A stretch of 7,590 bases of DNA from an uncultured Bacteroidales bacterium (GCA_947074245.1 CAMTOW010000087.1:1-7590), one strand, 5' to 3'. Counted from the first letter of the stretch, positions 1-6,462 are shown. Notes: a model not told the origin generated them from the sequence alone. Numbers and translations are program-made.

Positions 1-1306
1 CTCCGTACCAATCGGAGTTGGCCGTACTGTTGTAGATCGATCCGTATGCCCCGTTTTCACTATAGATCGGAGCGAGTGGAGAAGAGTTAAACGCGGGGTA
101 AAGTCTGTTGCCGTTATGGCCGTTTCCTTCATCGCCCATATTTCGGTTTCGGTTGTGAATGAAACTCACATGCTCGCCAACGGTCAGGATCTTATTGAAT
201 AATTTATGTTCGGAGTTTACGCGGAAGTTGTAACGTTCGTAGTTGGAAACGTCTTTTCCCCCGATCAGACCATCCTGCGACATATAGCCGAGTGACATGG
301 CATAGGTCGATGTTTGAGATCCACCGGTGAAACCCAAGTTATAACTCTGAAGATGAGCATGCTTATCGATCATCGAGTCGATCCAATCTGTATCATATAC
401 GTTGCCATCGGCATCATAGATACTTTTGAAACTGCTCCAGTCATAAGCGGCATCCCCTGAATTCAGCGCTTGCTCGTCCATGATGGTCATATATTGATTC
501 GCGTTCAACATATCTACCTTGCGAGAAGCTTTCTGAATCCCGTAATACGCATCGAAAGATACGTTACCCGTACCCTCTTTTCCTTTTTTAGTCGTGATGA
601 GTACAACCCCGTTGGCAGCTTGCGCACCGTAGATAGCGGCAGAAGCGGCATCTTTCAGGATATCGATCGATTCGATGTCAGCCGGATTGACCGTAGAGAT
701 ATCTCCGCCCACTCCATCGATCAGGAACAACGGCTGAGCATTACCCACCGTACCCAGACCACGGATGGAAACCTTCATATCCTTACCGGGTTGTCCGGTT
801 GTGGAAGTGATGCTTACACCGGGAGTCTGTCCCTGAAGAGCCTGCAAAGGATTGGTCGTATTCATCTTGGAAATGCTTTCACCTTTCACCTGTACGGTTG
901 CTCCGGTAACCAATTTCTTTTTCTGAACACCGTATCCTACTACGACTACCTCATCCAGATCTTTCGTAACCTCTTTAAGAGTCACGTTGATTTTCGATTG
1001 ATTTTGAATTTTGATTTCTTGAGAAACATAGCCGATATAAGAGAATATCAGCGTCTGTCCGGTTGCGGCATTCAAGGAGTAATTGCCATCAATATCCGTA
1101 ATAGTTCCATTTGTCGTCCCCTGAATCTGCACGGAAACACCGATTAACGGTTCACTATCCATTGCTGAAACTACGACACCCGAGATGACCCGGTCTTGAG
1201 ATGCTTCGGCCGGTTGGCTAAAAACGATCCCCATTAAAAAGAAGAAAATCCATGTCATGCGACATAAATGCACAGGCGTGCATTTACACTGAAGTTTTTC
1301 CCTCAT
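1..1306 (-). CDS. SusC/RagA-family TonB-linked outer-membrane protein, N-terminal part (C-terminus off the left edge)
   Basis: An open frame runs from an ATG at 1306 to the left edge without a stop, giving 435 residues of a family usually about 1000 long. These proteins are TonB-dependent outer-membrane barrels that import glycans or peptides with a SusD-like lipoprotein. A signal peptide covers roughly residues 1-35, with its hydrophobic core at 18-30. A carboxypeptidase-regulatory-like beta domain follows at about 38-113, including DIDGNYSL at 71-78. The TonB-box-like segment DEVVVVGYG is at 118-126. The plug domain starts near 130 and contains IDGV and the family signature LKDAASAAIYGAQAANGV at 217-234, then TTKKG. 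No STN domain precedes the regulatory-like domain, so direct signalling to an anti-sigma factor is not indicated. A later in-frame ATG at residue 17 would leave almost no positively charged n-region, so 1306 is preferred. The SusD partner would lie beyond the left edge. Substrate unknown. Confidence 0.95.
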   Translation of the reverse strand, partial: MREKLQCKCTPVHLCRMTWIFFFLMGIVFSQPAEASQDRVISGVVVSAMDSEPLIGVSVQIQGTTNGTITDIDGNYSLNAATGQTLIFSYIGYVSQEIKIQNQSKINVTLKEVTKDLDEVVVVGYGVQKKKLVTGATVQVKGESISKMNTTNPLQALQGQTPGVSITSTTGQPGKDMKVSIRGLGTVGNAQPLFLIDGVGGDISTVNPADIESIDILKDAASAAIYGAQAANGVVLITTKKGKEGTGNVSFDAYYGIQKASRKVDMLNANQYMTIMDEQALNSGDAAYDWSSFKSIYDADGNVYDTDWIDSMIDKHAHLQSYNLGFTGGSQTSTYAMSLGYMSQDGLIGGKDVSNYERYNFRVNSEHKLFNKILTVGEHVSFIHNRNRNMGDEGNGHNGNRLYPAFNSSPLAPIYSENGAYGSIYNSTANSDWYG

Positions 1307-1347
1307 GGTACTTTTTTTAAAGGTTAATATATTACTGTATAAAATTC

Positions 1348-1386
1348 GAAGAACAGGCAAGCCAAGCGCTTGTCTTAATTGTCTTC
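1348..1386 (-). promoter_or_regulatory. Stem-loop in susC leader with 10-bp palindrome
   Basis: The perfect palindrome CAAGCGCTTG lies at 1363-1372. In the minus-strand transcript the surrounding bases can fold further: GACAAGC pairs with GCTTGCC (one mismatch) around the loop GCTTG. Outside that, GAAGACA can pair with TGTTCTTC across one bulged base. If transcription starts near 1380, only the inner stem would be in the mRNA. The palindrome could equally be a DNA operator. Confidence 0.3.
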
Positions 1387-1393
1387 AAAAGTA
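1386..1393 (-). promoter_or_regulatory. Candidate susC promoter, -7 element
   Basis: The minus strand reads TACTTTTG, an exact match to the Bacteroides -7 consensus TAnnTTTG, about 80 bases upstream of the susC start codon. The region where the -33 element should lie is only T-rich (TTTTC about 16 bases upstream), so the -33 match is weak. A start site near 1380 would give a leader of about 75 nt. Seven of the eight bases belong to the upstream arm of the 12-bp inverted repeat described separately. Confidence 0.45.
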
Positions 1394-1398
1394 CCATG

Positions 1399-1697
1399 TC
1401 GCAGAAATGAAAAGATTAAAAATTGTTTTATAGAACAGACGTATCGGTTAACTGCTCGTTTGAAATGTTATCGGTTGGGGTATCATTTGTTTCACAACAA
1501 ATCACAAAATACTACATATCAATACATTAACCTATATTTCAAATATATTAAAACCGACAATATGAAGTAGAAAGAACTTTGTTTTAATTTTTTTAATGAT
1601 AAATCCAGAAAGTAGATTTTTATTTTTTCAAACGAAAACTATCCTATATAATTTTATTATTGAATCCTCTGTTTTTCAAATTATTAAAAGCGATTCT
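1399..1697. other. AT-rich intergenic DNA upstream of susC with several dyads, no gene seen
   Basis: No credible coding sequence is present; the short plus-strand open frames here are low-complexity and lack family features. Visible structure: an 8-bp direct repeat TATCGGTT at 1442-1449 and 1469-1476; a 7-bp perfect stem with 4-base loop (ATTTGTT/AACAAAT) at 1485-1502; and the palindrome TATATTTCAAATATA at 1533-1547. The minus-strand reading of that palindrome contains a second exact -7 element, TATATTTG (1540-1547), about 235 bases before the susC start. No clear intrinsic terminator is seen after nhaD, whose stop lies at the right edge of this stretch, so readthrough into susC is possible. 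Confidence 0.5.
1485..1502. repeat. Perfect 7-bp inverted repeat upstream of susC
   Basis: ATTTGTT (1485-1491) and AACAAAT (1496-1502) form a perfect dyad around TCAC, about 90-115 bases upstream of the proposed susC -7 box. Its size and position suit a transcription-factor operator. As an RNA it would be a weak, AT-rich hairpin without a following T-tract, so it is unlikely to be a terminator. Confidence 0.35.
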
Positions 1698-3155
1698 TCA
1701 GAATGGGAAATAAACGGATTGAAGTATAAAAAAAGCAGCACCGACAACATAGCCCAAAAGAGCCAACCAGGAAATATTTTTCAAATACCAGGTAAAACTG
1801 ATATTCTCCATCCCCATAACGACTACTCCGGCAGCCGAACCGATGATCAATAAACTGCCACCCACACCCACGCAGTAAGCCAGAAAATGCCAGTAAATAC
1901 CATCTTGAATAAAGTAATGCAATTGAGCCGCATCGCTCGCCGATGCAAGAAGTGCCGGATCAACCAGCGGATATAAACCGATTGCCGCAGCGACCAACGG
2001 TACGTTATCGATTATAGCTGATAAGAAGCCGATCACGAGATCGACCGCATAGATGCTCATGTGAGAATACTCCAAAATTCGGGAAGCGTCGATCAAGGCT
2101 CCGGCAGACTGTAAAGCGGCGACAGCCATCAGAATCCCGAAAAAGAACAACAACGTAGGCAGATCGATTCGTTTGATCAATGAGCCGACGCGAAAAGGAG
2201 TTCCCGTAGCATCGGTCGTATCCCGATAGAGGTAATCGGTAATCATCCACAAGATCCCCAATACCAGAAGTACACCTGTGCATGGAGGCAGACCCGTGAG
2301 CTCCTTATAAACCGGAATCGACAAAAGCCCTCCCATTCCGGCCAAAAGGATAAAGCGCTTATGGGCATGAAGCGCCGGATCGGAATCTTTACTCTTCGAG
2401 ATTGGAATATTCGGAGCAATGCTTCCTTTTATACGGAAAGACAGAATTGTCAGAGGGATAAGAACCGAAAGGACGCTCGGTATAAAGATACTTGTGATCA
2501 GTTTAACAGGCGTGATCGTATCTTTCACCCAAAGCAGAATTGTCGTCACGTCACCGATCGGTGACCAGGCGCCCCCACTGTTGGCCGCAATGACGATCAT
2601 TCCTGCAAAAAAACAGCGTTCTTTCTGATCGGGTATAATCTTATTGAGAAGAGAAACCATTACGATGGTAGTAGTCAGATTGTCGATAACGGCGGATATG
2701 AAAAAAGTGAGCAGGATGAGTAACCAGAGTAGTTTCCGCTTATTCGTAGTATGAATCCGATCCGTTATGATCGAGAAGCCGGAATGAATATCAATCAGTT
2801 CGACGATGGTCATGGCTCCCATCAAAAAGAAAACCGTTTCGCTGACATCCCCCAGATGATCGACTAGTTGCACCTGCACCACATAATTCCGGACGGTCTG
2901 CGCCATCGAAAGATGCGAACCCGCGTGTTCAAGAAGATAATCCTTAAAACCGGACGTTGAAAGATGCGGAAGAAGATCGGGAGCGAAAAAGATATACAGG
3001 ACCCATAACAGCATACTCGCTACCAAAGCGGATGCCGTCTTGTTTATTTTGATTTTCTGTTCGAACGCTATCAAGACATAGCCTCCAACAAACAGCAAAC
3101 ACATAATCGCAATCATAGCCGGACGGATTGTATTCGGATTGAGTCGTAACGACAC
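1698..3155 (-). CDS. nhaD: NhaD-type Na+/H+ antiporter
   Basis: A 485-residue polytopic inner-membrane protein of the ion-transporter superfamily that includes NhaD and ArsB. NhaD exchanges Na+ or Li+ for H+ and supports sodium and pH homeostasis. About a dozen hydrophobic segments run through the protein. Two pseudo-repeated discontinuous-helix motifs are visible: SAVIDNLTTTIV (D158, N159) and LSAIIDNVPLVAA (D383, N384). Each is followed by a Gly/Ser-rich stretch, NSGGAWSPIGDVTT at 192-205 and a GG-S-IGSAAGVV segment at about 432-445. Length is normal for the family. The frame opens with GTG at 3155; a stop lies upstream at 3177-3179 with no ATG between, so the start is either this GTG or the ATG for residue 14 (3116). 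Both leave the first membrane helix intact. The gene is divergent from the small plus-strand ORF and separated from susC by 391 bases. Confidence 0.92.
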   Translation of the reverse strand: MSLRLNPNTIRPAMIAIMCLLFVGGYVLIAFEQKIKINKTASALVASMLLWVLYIFFAPDLLPHLSTSGFKDYLLEHAGSHLSMAQTVRNYVVQVQLVDHLGDVSETVFFLMGAMTIVELIDIHSGFSIITDRIHTTNKRKLLWLLILLTFFISAVIDNLTTTIVMVSLLNKIIPDQKERCFFAGMIVIAANSGGAWSPIGDVTTILLWVKDTITPVKLITSIFIPSVLSVLIPLTILSFRIKGSIAPNIPISKSKDSDPALHAHKRFILLAGMGGLLSIPVYKELTGLPPCTGVLLVLGILWMITDYLYRDTTDATGTPFRVGSLIKRIDLPTLLFFFGILMAVAALQSAGALIDASRILEYSHMSIYAVDLVIGFLSAIIDNVPLVAAAIGLYPLVDPALLASASDAAQLHYFIQDGIYWHFLAYCVGVGGSLLIIGSAAGVVVMGMENISFTWYLKNISWLALLGYVVGAAFFILQSVYFPF

Positions 3156-3213
3156 GATTCCGCATTCATATATTATTTATGAATTTAATGAAAATAAACG
3201 GATGCCGATCTAT

Positions 3214-3251
3214 TCTCAGGCAGCAAAATATCGGATTTCAATAGCCTGAGA
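3214..3251. repeat. Perfect 8-bp inverted repeat in the nhaD leader
   Basis: TCTCAGGC (3214-3221) and GCCTGAGA (3244-3251) are exact reverse complements separated by 22 bases. With the proposed nhaD start site near 3254, this hairpin would form at the very 5' end of the nhaD mRNA. There it could stabilise the transcript or act as a regulatory structure. As DNA it is also a plausible operator between the two divergent genes. Confidence 0.4.
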
Positions 3252-3260
3252 TGATTGATG

Positions 3261-3292
3261 CAAAGATGATTGCAGATAAGAGATCATGCAAC
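3261..3292 (-). promoter_or_regulatory. Candidate nhaD promoter
   Basis: On the minus strand CATCTTTG (3261-3268) matches the Bacteroides -7 element TAnnTTTG except for its first base. It is preceded, after 20 bases, by GTTG (3289-3292), close to the -33 element TTTG at the expected spacing. Transcription would start near 3254, giving a leader of about 100 nt before the GTG start. Confidence 0.4.
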
Positions 3293-3326
3293 CCGATCTT
3301 AATACGGGTGAAATATTTCCGAAAAA

Positions 3327-3355
3327 CAGGATAAGTATCTTTATATCAGGATAAG
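3327..3355. repeat. 9-bp direct repeat with 20-bp period
   Basis: CAGGATAAG occurs at 3327-3335 and again at 3347-3355, exactly 20 bases apart, about two helical turns. Between them lies TATCTTTA (3336-3343), one base off the -7 consensus and the best promoter candidate for the small gene starting at 3399. Paired sites on the same DNA face next to a promoter suggest an activator or repressor site, but this is only a positional argument. Confidence 0.3.
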
Positions 3356-3398
3356 ATAATCCGAACGATTATACAGACAACCATAAACAACGTACAAT

Positions 3399-3575
3399 AT
3401 GAAAAGATTCAATTATCCCAGCCTGGAAAATAAGATCAAGTCGCGCGATCATGAATTGCAATCGTTGGAAAAAGCGAAAGAGATGGAAAAAAATTGCGGA
3501 TATACGACGCATCGTGTCAATTCGAAAACGATCGTATTGTCGCGCTTGCGAAAAGAAGCCGACTGCGTAAGCTGA
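3399..3575 (+). CDS. Small uncharacterised protein, 58 residues
   Basis: An ATG-to-TGA frame encodes 58 residues, beginning MKRFNYPSLE and ending ADCVS. It is not recognised as a known family. The protein is charged and basic (8 Lys, 5 Arg against 6 Glu, 2 Asp), has no signal peptide or membrane segment, and has two cysteines (C33, C56) that are not in a metal-binding CxxC arrangement. Residues about 9-31 are rich in Lys, Glu and Leu and probably form a helix. A cytoplasmic role is expected. The base composition resembles the flanking genes rather than the AT-rich intergenic DNA, which favours real coding. It is divergent from nhaD, with a weak -7-like box (TATCTTTA) about 55 bases upstream. 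The nearest terminator is at 3690-3730. No function is assigned. Confidence 0.6.
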   Translation: MKRFNYPSLENKIKSRDHELQSLEKAKEMEKNCGYTTHRVNSKTIVLSRLRKEADCVS

Positions 3576-3627
3576 TATTTTAAAAGGTTCTTCTTAACAA
3601 CGAAATAAGAATGCAATAAGACAAACG

Positions 3628-3635
3628 TACTTTTG
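3628..3635 (+). promoter_or_regulatory. Exact Bacteroides -7 element, promoter of a possible short transcript
   Basis: TACTTTTG matches TAnnTTTG exactly and is identical to the candidate susC -7 box. No good -33 TTTG is seen at the usual distance. The box is bracketed by a 6-bp inverted repeat, ATGCAA (3611-3616) and TTGCAT (3633-3638). Transcription would start near 3641 and meet the terminator about 50 bases later. Confidence 0.35.
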
Positions 3636-3640
3636 CATCA

Positions 3641-3726
3641 TACTTCATAGAGATTAATTATTAATAAGCAACATGCAAACAGAAGATGTCTCCGGTCAAC
3701 TTGTGAAAGTGAGCCGGAGTTTTTTA
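3641..3726 (+). ncRNA. Putative short transcript (small RNA or leader peptide) of about 85 nt
   Basis: The interval is defined by the exact -7 element at 3628-3635 and the intrinsic terminator at 3690-3730. It contains a possible 19-codon frame, ATG at 3673 to TAA at 3730-3732, starting MQTEDVSGQL. That frame reads through the terminator hairpin and overlaps the 3' end of the opposing acyltransferase gene by four bases. Either an sRNA or a tiny peptide mRNA would fit. The alternative is that this is simply the 3' untranslated tail of the 58-residue gene. Confidence 0.25.
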
Positions 3727-3730
3727 TTTT
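3690..3730 (+). terminator. Intrinsic terminator, plus strand
   Basis: CTCCGG (3690-3695) pairs with CCGGAG (3714-3719). The stem continues inward as TC-ACTT with AAGT-GA around the loop GTGA, allowing one bulge on each side. Six T's follow immediately (3720-3725), then A and four more T's. It would end transcription from the 58-residue gene and/or the promoter at 3628. It lies just past the stop of the opposing acyltransferase gene. Read on the minus strand the hairpin lacks a following T-tract, so it is probably not an efficient terminator in that direction. Confidence 0.8.
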
Positions 3731-5285
3731 AAAACTGGAAATAGATAAACGGCTGTACACCGGCGCTTCGCATCTGGATAACAACCAGAATGACGATCGC
3801 ACCCAAAGCAGCCTGAATGACCATCGGAGATTTCACGACCATTTTGCAACAAAAATCTTCCGAACGCTTCGGCATGAAATGCAGGAAGTAGCCGATCACC
3901 ATCAAAATACATACTCCGGTATATCCCAACACGAACTGAGGAAACACTTCGGGATGAAAGTTGGTAAAAATGGAGGTACACATCTGTCGCACGTTATCCA
4001 TCGATTCGGCACGGAACAGAATCCAGCCGAAACAAACCACATGAAACGTAATGATCGTCCCCATAAAGCGTAATACCGGGTGCATATCTTTGCCTTCGGC
4101 TTTCATAACCGGGAAAATCGTCATCAGCAATTTATGAATTGCGAGAGACAATCCGTGCAATCCGCCCCACAGGATGAACCGGAGCGACGCCCCGTGCCAC
4201 AATCCGCCGAGCAACATCGTGATGATCAGATGCATATACGTACGAAAACGACCTTTCCGATTGCCCCCCATCGATATATAGAGATAATCTTTCAACCAAG
4301 AGGACAACGAGATGTGCCATCTGCGCCAAAATTCGGTAATGCTAGCCGATTGGTAGGGAGAATCGAAATTGATATTGAAACGGAAACCGAGCAAAAGCGC
4401 CAACCCGATCGCCATATCGGAATAACCGGAAAAATCGCAATAGATCTGAAGCGCATAGCCGTAAACGCCCAGAAGGTTCTCCACGCCCGTGTATAAAGCG
4501 GGAGCATCGAAGACGCGATCGACGAAATTCATACTGATGTAATCGGAGATGACGGCTTTCTTGAAGAGTCCGCAAAGAATCAGAAACAGGCCTTCGCCCA
4601 AACGATCGGTCGAAACCTCGGGCGTGCGATGGATTTGAGGTATGAAATCGCGGGCACGAACGATCGGTCCCGCAACGAGTTGCGGAAAGAACGAAACATA
4701 AAACACATAATCAAGCCATCGATTGAGAGTATCGATCCGACCACGGTATACATCGATCACATAGCTGATACTCTGGAAGGTGAAGAACGAGATGCCGACC
4801 GGTAGAAAGATATCCGGAAGGGAAAACGAAAGCGAGGTAAGCTCCTCGTTTCCGGTATGGAATCCGATGAGATGCAACAGACGCAAAACACCATCCGCCA
4901 AGAACTCGAAGTATTTGAAATAGACGAGCATCCCCAAGTTAACGCATAAACTCAGCGTTACAAGAAGTTTTTTCTTCCAGGCAGCGGCAGAGACCGCCAC
5001 TCCTTTGGCAATCCAGTAGTCGGATGTAGCCGTCAACAACAACAGCGCGAACCAAAGGCCGCTGCTCTTGTAGTAGAAATAAAGGGAAAACAACGTAACG
5101 TATAAGATGCGACCGGTCGTATGTTTGCGAAGCAATCCATAAAACAAGACAAACCCGATGAAAAGGAAAAAGAACAAACCGCTACTGAAAAGCATCGGAG
5201 CATCGGGATGATAAAGTAAAAGATCCTTTACTTTCGAAAAGTCCAAATCAAAGTTCGGAATCAGGTTGAACAGATTGTCTATCAT
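3729..5285 (-). CDS. AlgI/PatA-type membrane-bound O-acyltransferase (MBOAT)
   Basis: A 518-residue inner-membrane protein with many hydrophobic segments, of normal length for the family. AlgI, PatA and DltB relatives pass acyl groups, usually acetyl, from a cytoplasmic donor across the membrane to a periplasmic transferase that modifies alginate, peptidoglycan or another envelope polymer. Visible family motifs in order: FFPQLVAGPIVR at 199-210, CDFSGYSDMAIG at 283-294, FWRRWHISLSSWLKDYLYI at 319-337 with conserved H324, and LLGGLWHGAS at 358-367 with H364, the invariant MBOAT histidine. FGWILFRA lies at 419-426 and the C-terminus ends FIYFQF. Both expected histidines are present, so the enzyme looks active. 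The ATG at 5285 lies inside the end of the upstream SGNH gene (38-base overlap), implying translational coupling. It is the last gene of the operon. The acceptor is unknown; peptidoglycan or a surface glycan are the main candidates. Confidence 0.93.
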   Translation of the reverse strand: MIDNLFNLIPNFDLDFSKVKDLLLYHPDAPMLFSSGLFFFLFIGFVLFYGLLRKHTTGRILYVTLFSLYFYYKSSGLWFALLLLTATSDYWIAKGVAVSAAAWKKKLLVTLSLCVNLGMLVYFKYFEFLADGVLRLLHLIGFHTGNEELTSLSFSLPDIFLPVGISFFTFQSISYVIDVYRGRIDTLNRWLDYVFYVSFFPQLVAGPIVRARDFIPQIHRTPEVSTDRLGEGLFLILCGLFKKAVISDYISMNFVDRVFDAPALYTGVENLLGVYGYALQIYCDFSGYSDMAIGLALLLGFRFNINFDSPYQSASITEFWRRWHISLSSWLKDYLYISMGGNRKGRFRTYMHLIITMLLGGLWHGASLRFILWGGLHGLSLAIHKLLMTIFPVMKAEGKDMHPVLRFMGTIITFHVVCFGWILFRAESMDNVRQMCTSIFTNFHPEVFPQFVLGYTGVCILMVIGYFLHFMPKRSEDFCCKMVVKSPMVIQAALGAIVILVVIQMRSAGVQPFIYFQF

Positions 5286-6462
5286 ACATTTCCATTAATG
5301 CTTCGAAAAGCATTTCTCCTTGTTTTTCATAGCCTGTCGGTTTAAAGTGAACGCGATCGCGTCCCATCAGGCCTTTATTAAACCAATTTTGTGATGAATT
5401 TTTGCCTCCGGCAGCAGTAAACAGGTCCCAGCAGCCCAAGCCCTCTTTTCGGGCGAACTCCAGGATCGCACGTGCCGCTTTTTCGGAATTTTCATTCCGT
5501 ATAAATACTTTTTTCTTGTTGGACCAGATCTGTTTGTAACATTCGGGCGGTGTAGTCAGCAAGATCGCCGCATCGGGCATATACGTGCGCACCAGCTTCA
5601 TGAACGCTGTGATCTGCGAAGTGAACTCTTCGCCGGTGAAACGTTTTCCGAAGGTTTCGTTGGTACCAAGCGAGATGATAAGCAGATCGGGATTGAGCAA
5701 AGCAAGTTGCCGTACATAATCATCGGACGTATAATTAACGAACATCGCGCCGTTGACGCCTACCGAATGATAGAGTATTCCGGGATTACCGTTCATCAAT
5801 GAAAACCCATAATACAGATTGACGAAATCCGAATCGGAACGTTCGAGCGTCGAAGAGGTGCTCAAACTCATCTTCGAAGTAAGCCGATTGATCGAGAACG
5901 TATCGGTACGCACTCCGGGCACAACCGCCTCTCGCGAAAAGAGGATCCGAGTCGAATCCAAAGAATCCGTAATCGGAAACAAAGGAGTGGAACTTTCGCC
6001 CCGATATAGGATCGCTTTGGAAAATCCGTACGCGGCACTATCCTCTTTGGCAATGGTCACATTCATATCCAGATTTCGGACGGGAGTCTGCAAACCGACG
6101 CCGCCCAGACCAATGGGGCATTTCTTCGTATGCTGAATACAACGCCCGTAAAGCCATTCGCGAATCTCGGACGTGATGAAATAATCGGCAGGCTGATTGC
6201 TTTTCCCCAATTTGTAGGGAGCGACCCATCCCCTTCCGGCATTTCCGAAACGTTGATGGAACGAGCGCATGATGCGTCCCGTCATAAAACCCGCCTGAAT
6301 ATGCGAATCGCCCAAATGAACGATGGTTATCACCGTATCCTTTCCCGCCGCCAGCGAATCGAGACCGGCAAAAAAGGAATGAGCAGGCGTAAGATGCTGA
6401 CCGAAAGCGGAAGAGGCTCCGATCAGAAGGATACTAATAAACCATTTCCTGAGCTGTATCAT
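5248..6462 (-). CDS. Secreted SGNH-fold acyltransferase/esterase, partner of the MBOAT
   Basis: A 404-residue protein with an N-terminal signal peptide (hydrophobic core about 8-20, likely cleavage near residues 19-22). It is therefore probably periplasmic. All four SGNH blocks are present: GDSH at 51-54 with nucleophile S53, G235 in GVNGA (235-239), GTNE at 266-269 with N268, and DRVH at 369-372 with D369 and H372. About 180 residues separate block I from block II, far more than in a minimal SGNH domain, so an inserted module is likely at about 85-225. A length near 400, an early Ser and a late Asp-His pair resemble Ape1/PatB-type peptidoglycan O-acetyl enzymes as I remember them; transferase and esterase cannot be told apart by eye. 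The ATG at 6462 overlaps the upstream gene by 29 bases, and its 3' end overlaps the MBOAT start. It shares end motifs with the upstream SGNH protein, suggesting an old duplication. Confidence 0.88.
   Translation of the reverse strand: MIQLRKWFISILLIGASSAFGQHLTPAHSFFAGLDSLAAGKDTVITIVHLGDSHIQAGFMTGRIMRSFHQRFGNAGRGWVAPYKLGKSNQPADYFITSEIREWLYGRCIQHTKKCPIGLGGVGLQTPVRNLDMNVTIAKEDSAAYGFSKAILYRGESSTPLFPITDSLDSTRILFSREAVVPGVRTDTFSINRLTSKMSLSTSSTLERSDSDFVNLYYGFSLMNGNPGILYHSVGVNGAMFVNYTSDDYVRQLALLNPDLLIISLGTNETFGKRFTGEEFTSQITAFMKLVRTYMPDAAILLTTPPECYKQIWSNKKKVFIRNENSEKAARAILEFARKEGLGCWDLFTAAGGKNSSQNWFNKGLMGRDRVHFKPTGYEKQGEMLFEALMEMYDRQSVQPDSEL

Larger units (their letters stand above)
1304..1398. repeat. 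Perfect 12-bp inverted repeat bracketing the susC leader
   Basis: CATGGTACTTTT at 1304-1315 and AAAAGTACCATG at 1387-1398 are exact reverse complements separated by 71 bases. The left arm contains the susC ATG (1304-1306 read on the minus strand), and the right arm contains most of the candidate -7 box. The repeat does not extend at either end. It could be the two half-sites of an invertible segment. It could instead be an RNA hairpin hiding the start codon in transcripts that begin further upstream, or a binding site. The sequence alone does not choose between these. Confidence 0.6.

Noticed and set aside
1..17. Inverted repeat CTCCG/CGGAG at the very left edge
   Set aside because: Only 5 bp with a 7-base loop and within the susC coding sequence; expected by chance. 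No adapter sequence is seen at this end.
470..1147. 225-codon open frame on the plus strand opposite susC
   Set aside because: The opposite strand encodes an unmistakable SusC signature across the same bases; the plus-strand translation has no recognisable features.
1533..1547. Palindrome TATATTTCAAATATA considered as a terminator after nhaD
   Set aside because: A and T only apart from the centre, no T-tract after it in the nhaD direction, and about 150 bases past the nhaD stop; an operator or promoter role is more likely.
1379..1853. Two short plus-strand open frames in and beside the AT-rich intergenic region
   Set aside because: Low-complexity translations rich in Asn, Lys, Ile and Tyr with no domain; the second runs into the antisense of nhaD.
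3690..3719. Hairpin considered as a bidirectional terminator also serving the acyltransferase operon
   Set aside because: On the minus strand the hairpin is followed by mixed sequence without a T-run, so only the plus-strand terminator is supported.
4080..4496. 138-codon plus-strand open frame inside the acyltransferase gene
   Set aside because: Antisense to the conserved MBOAT core motifs; rich in Arg, Gln and His as expected from an antisense shadow.
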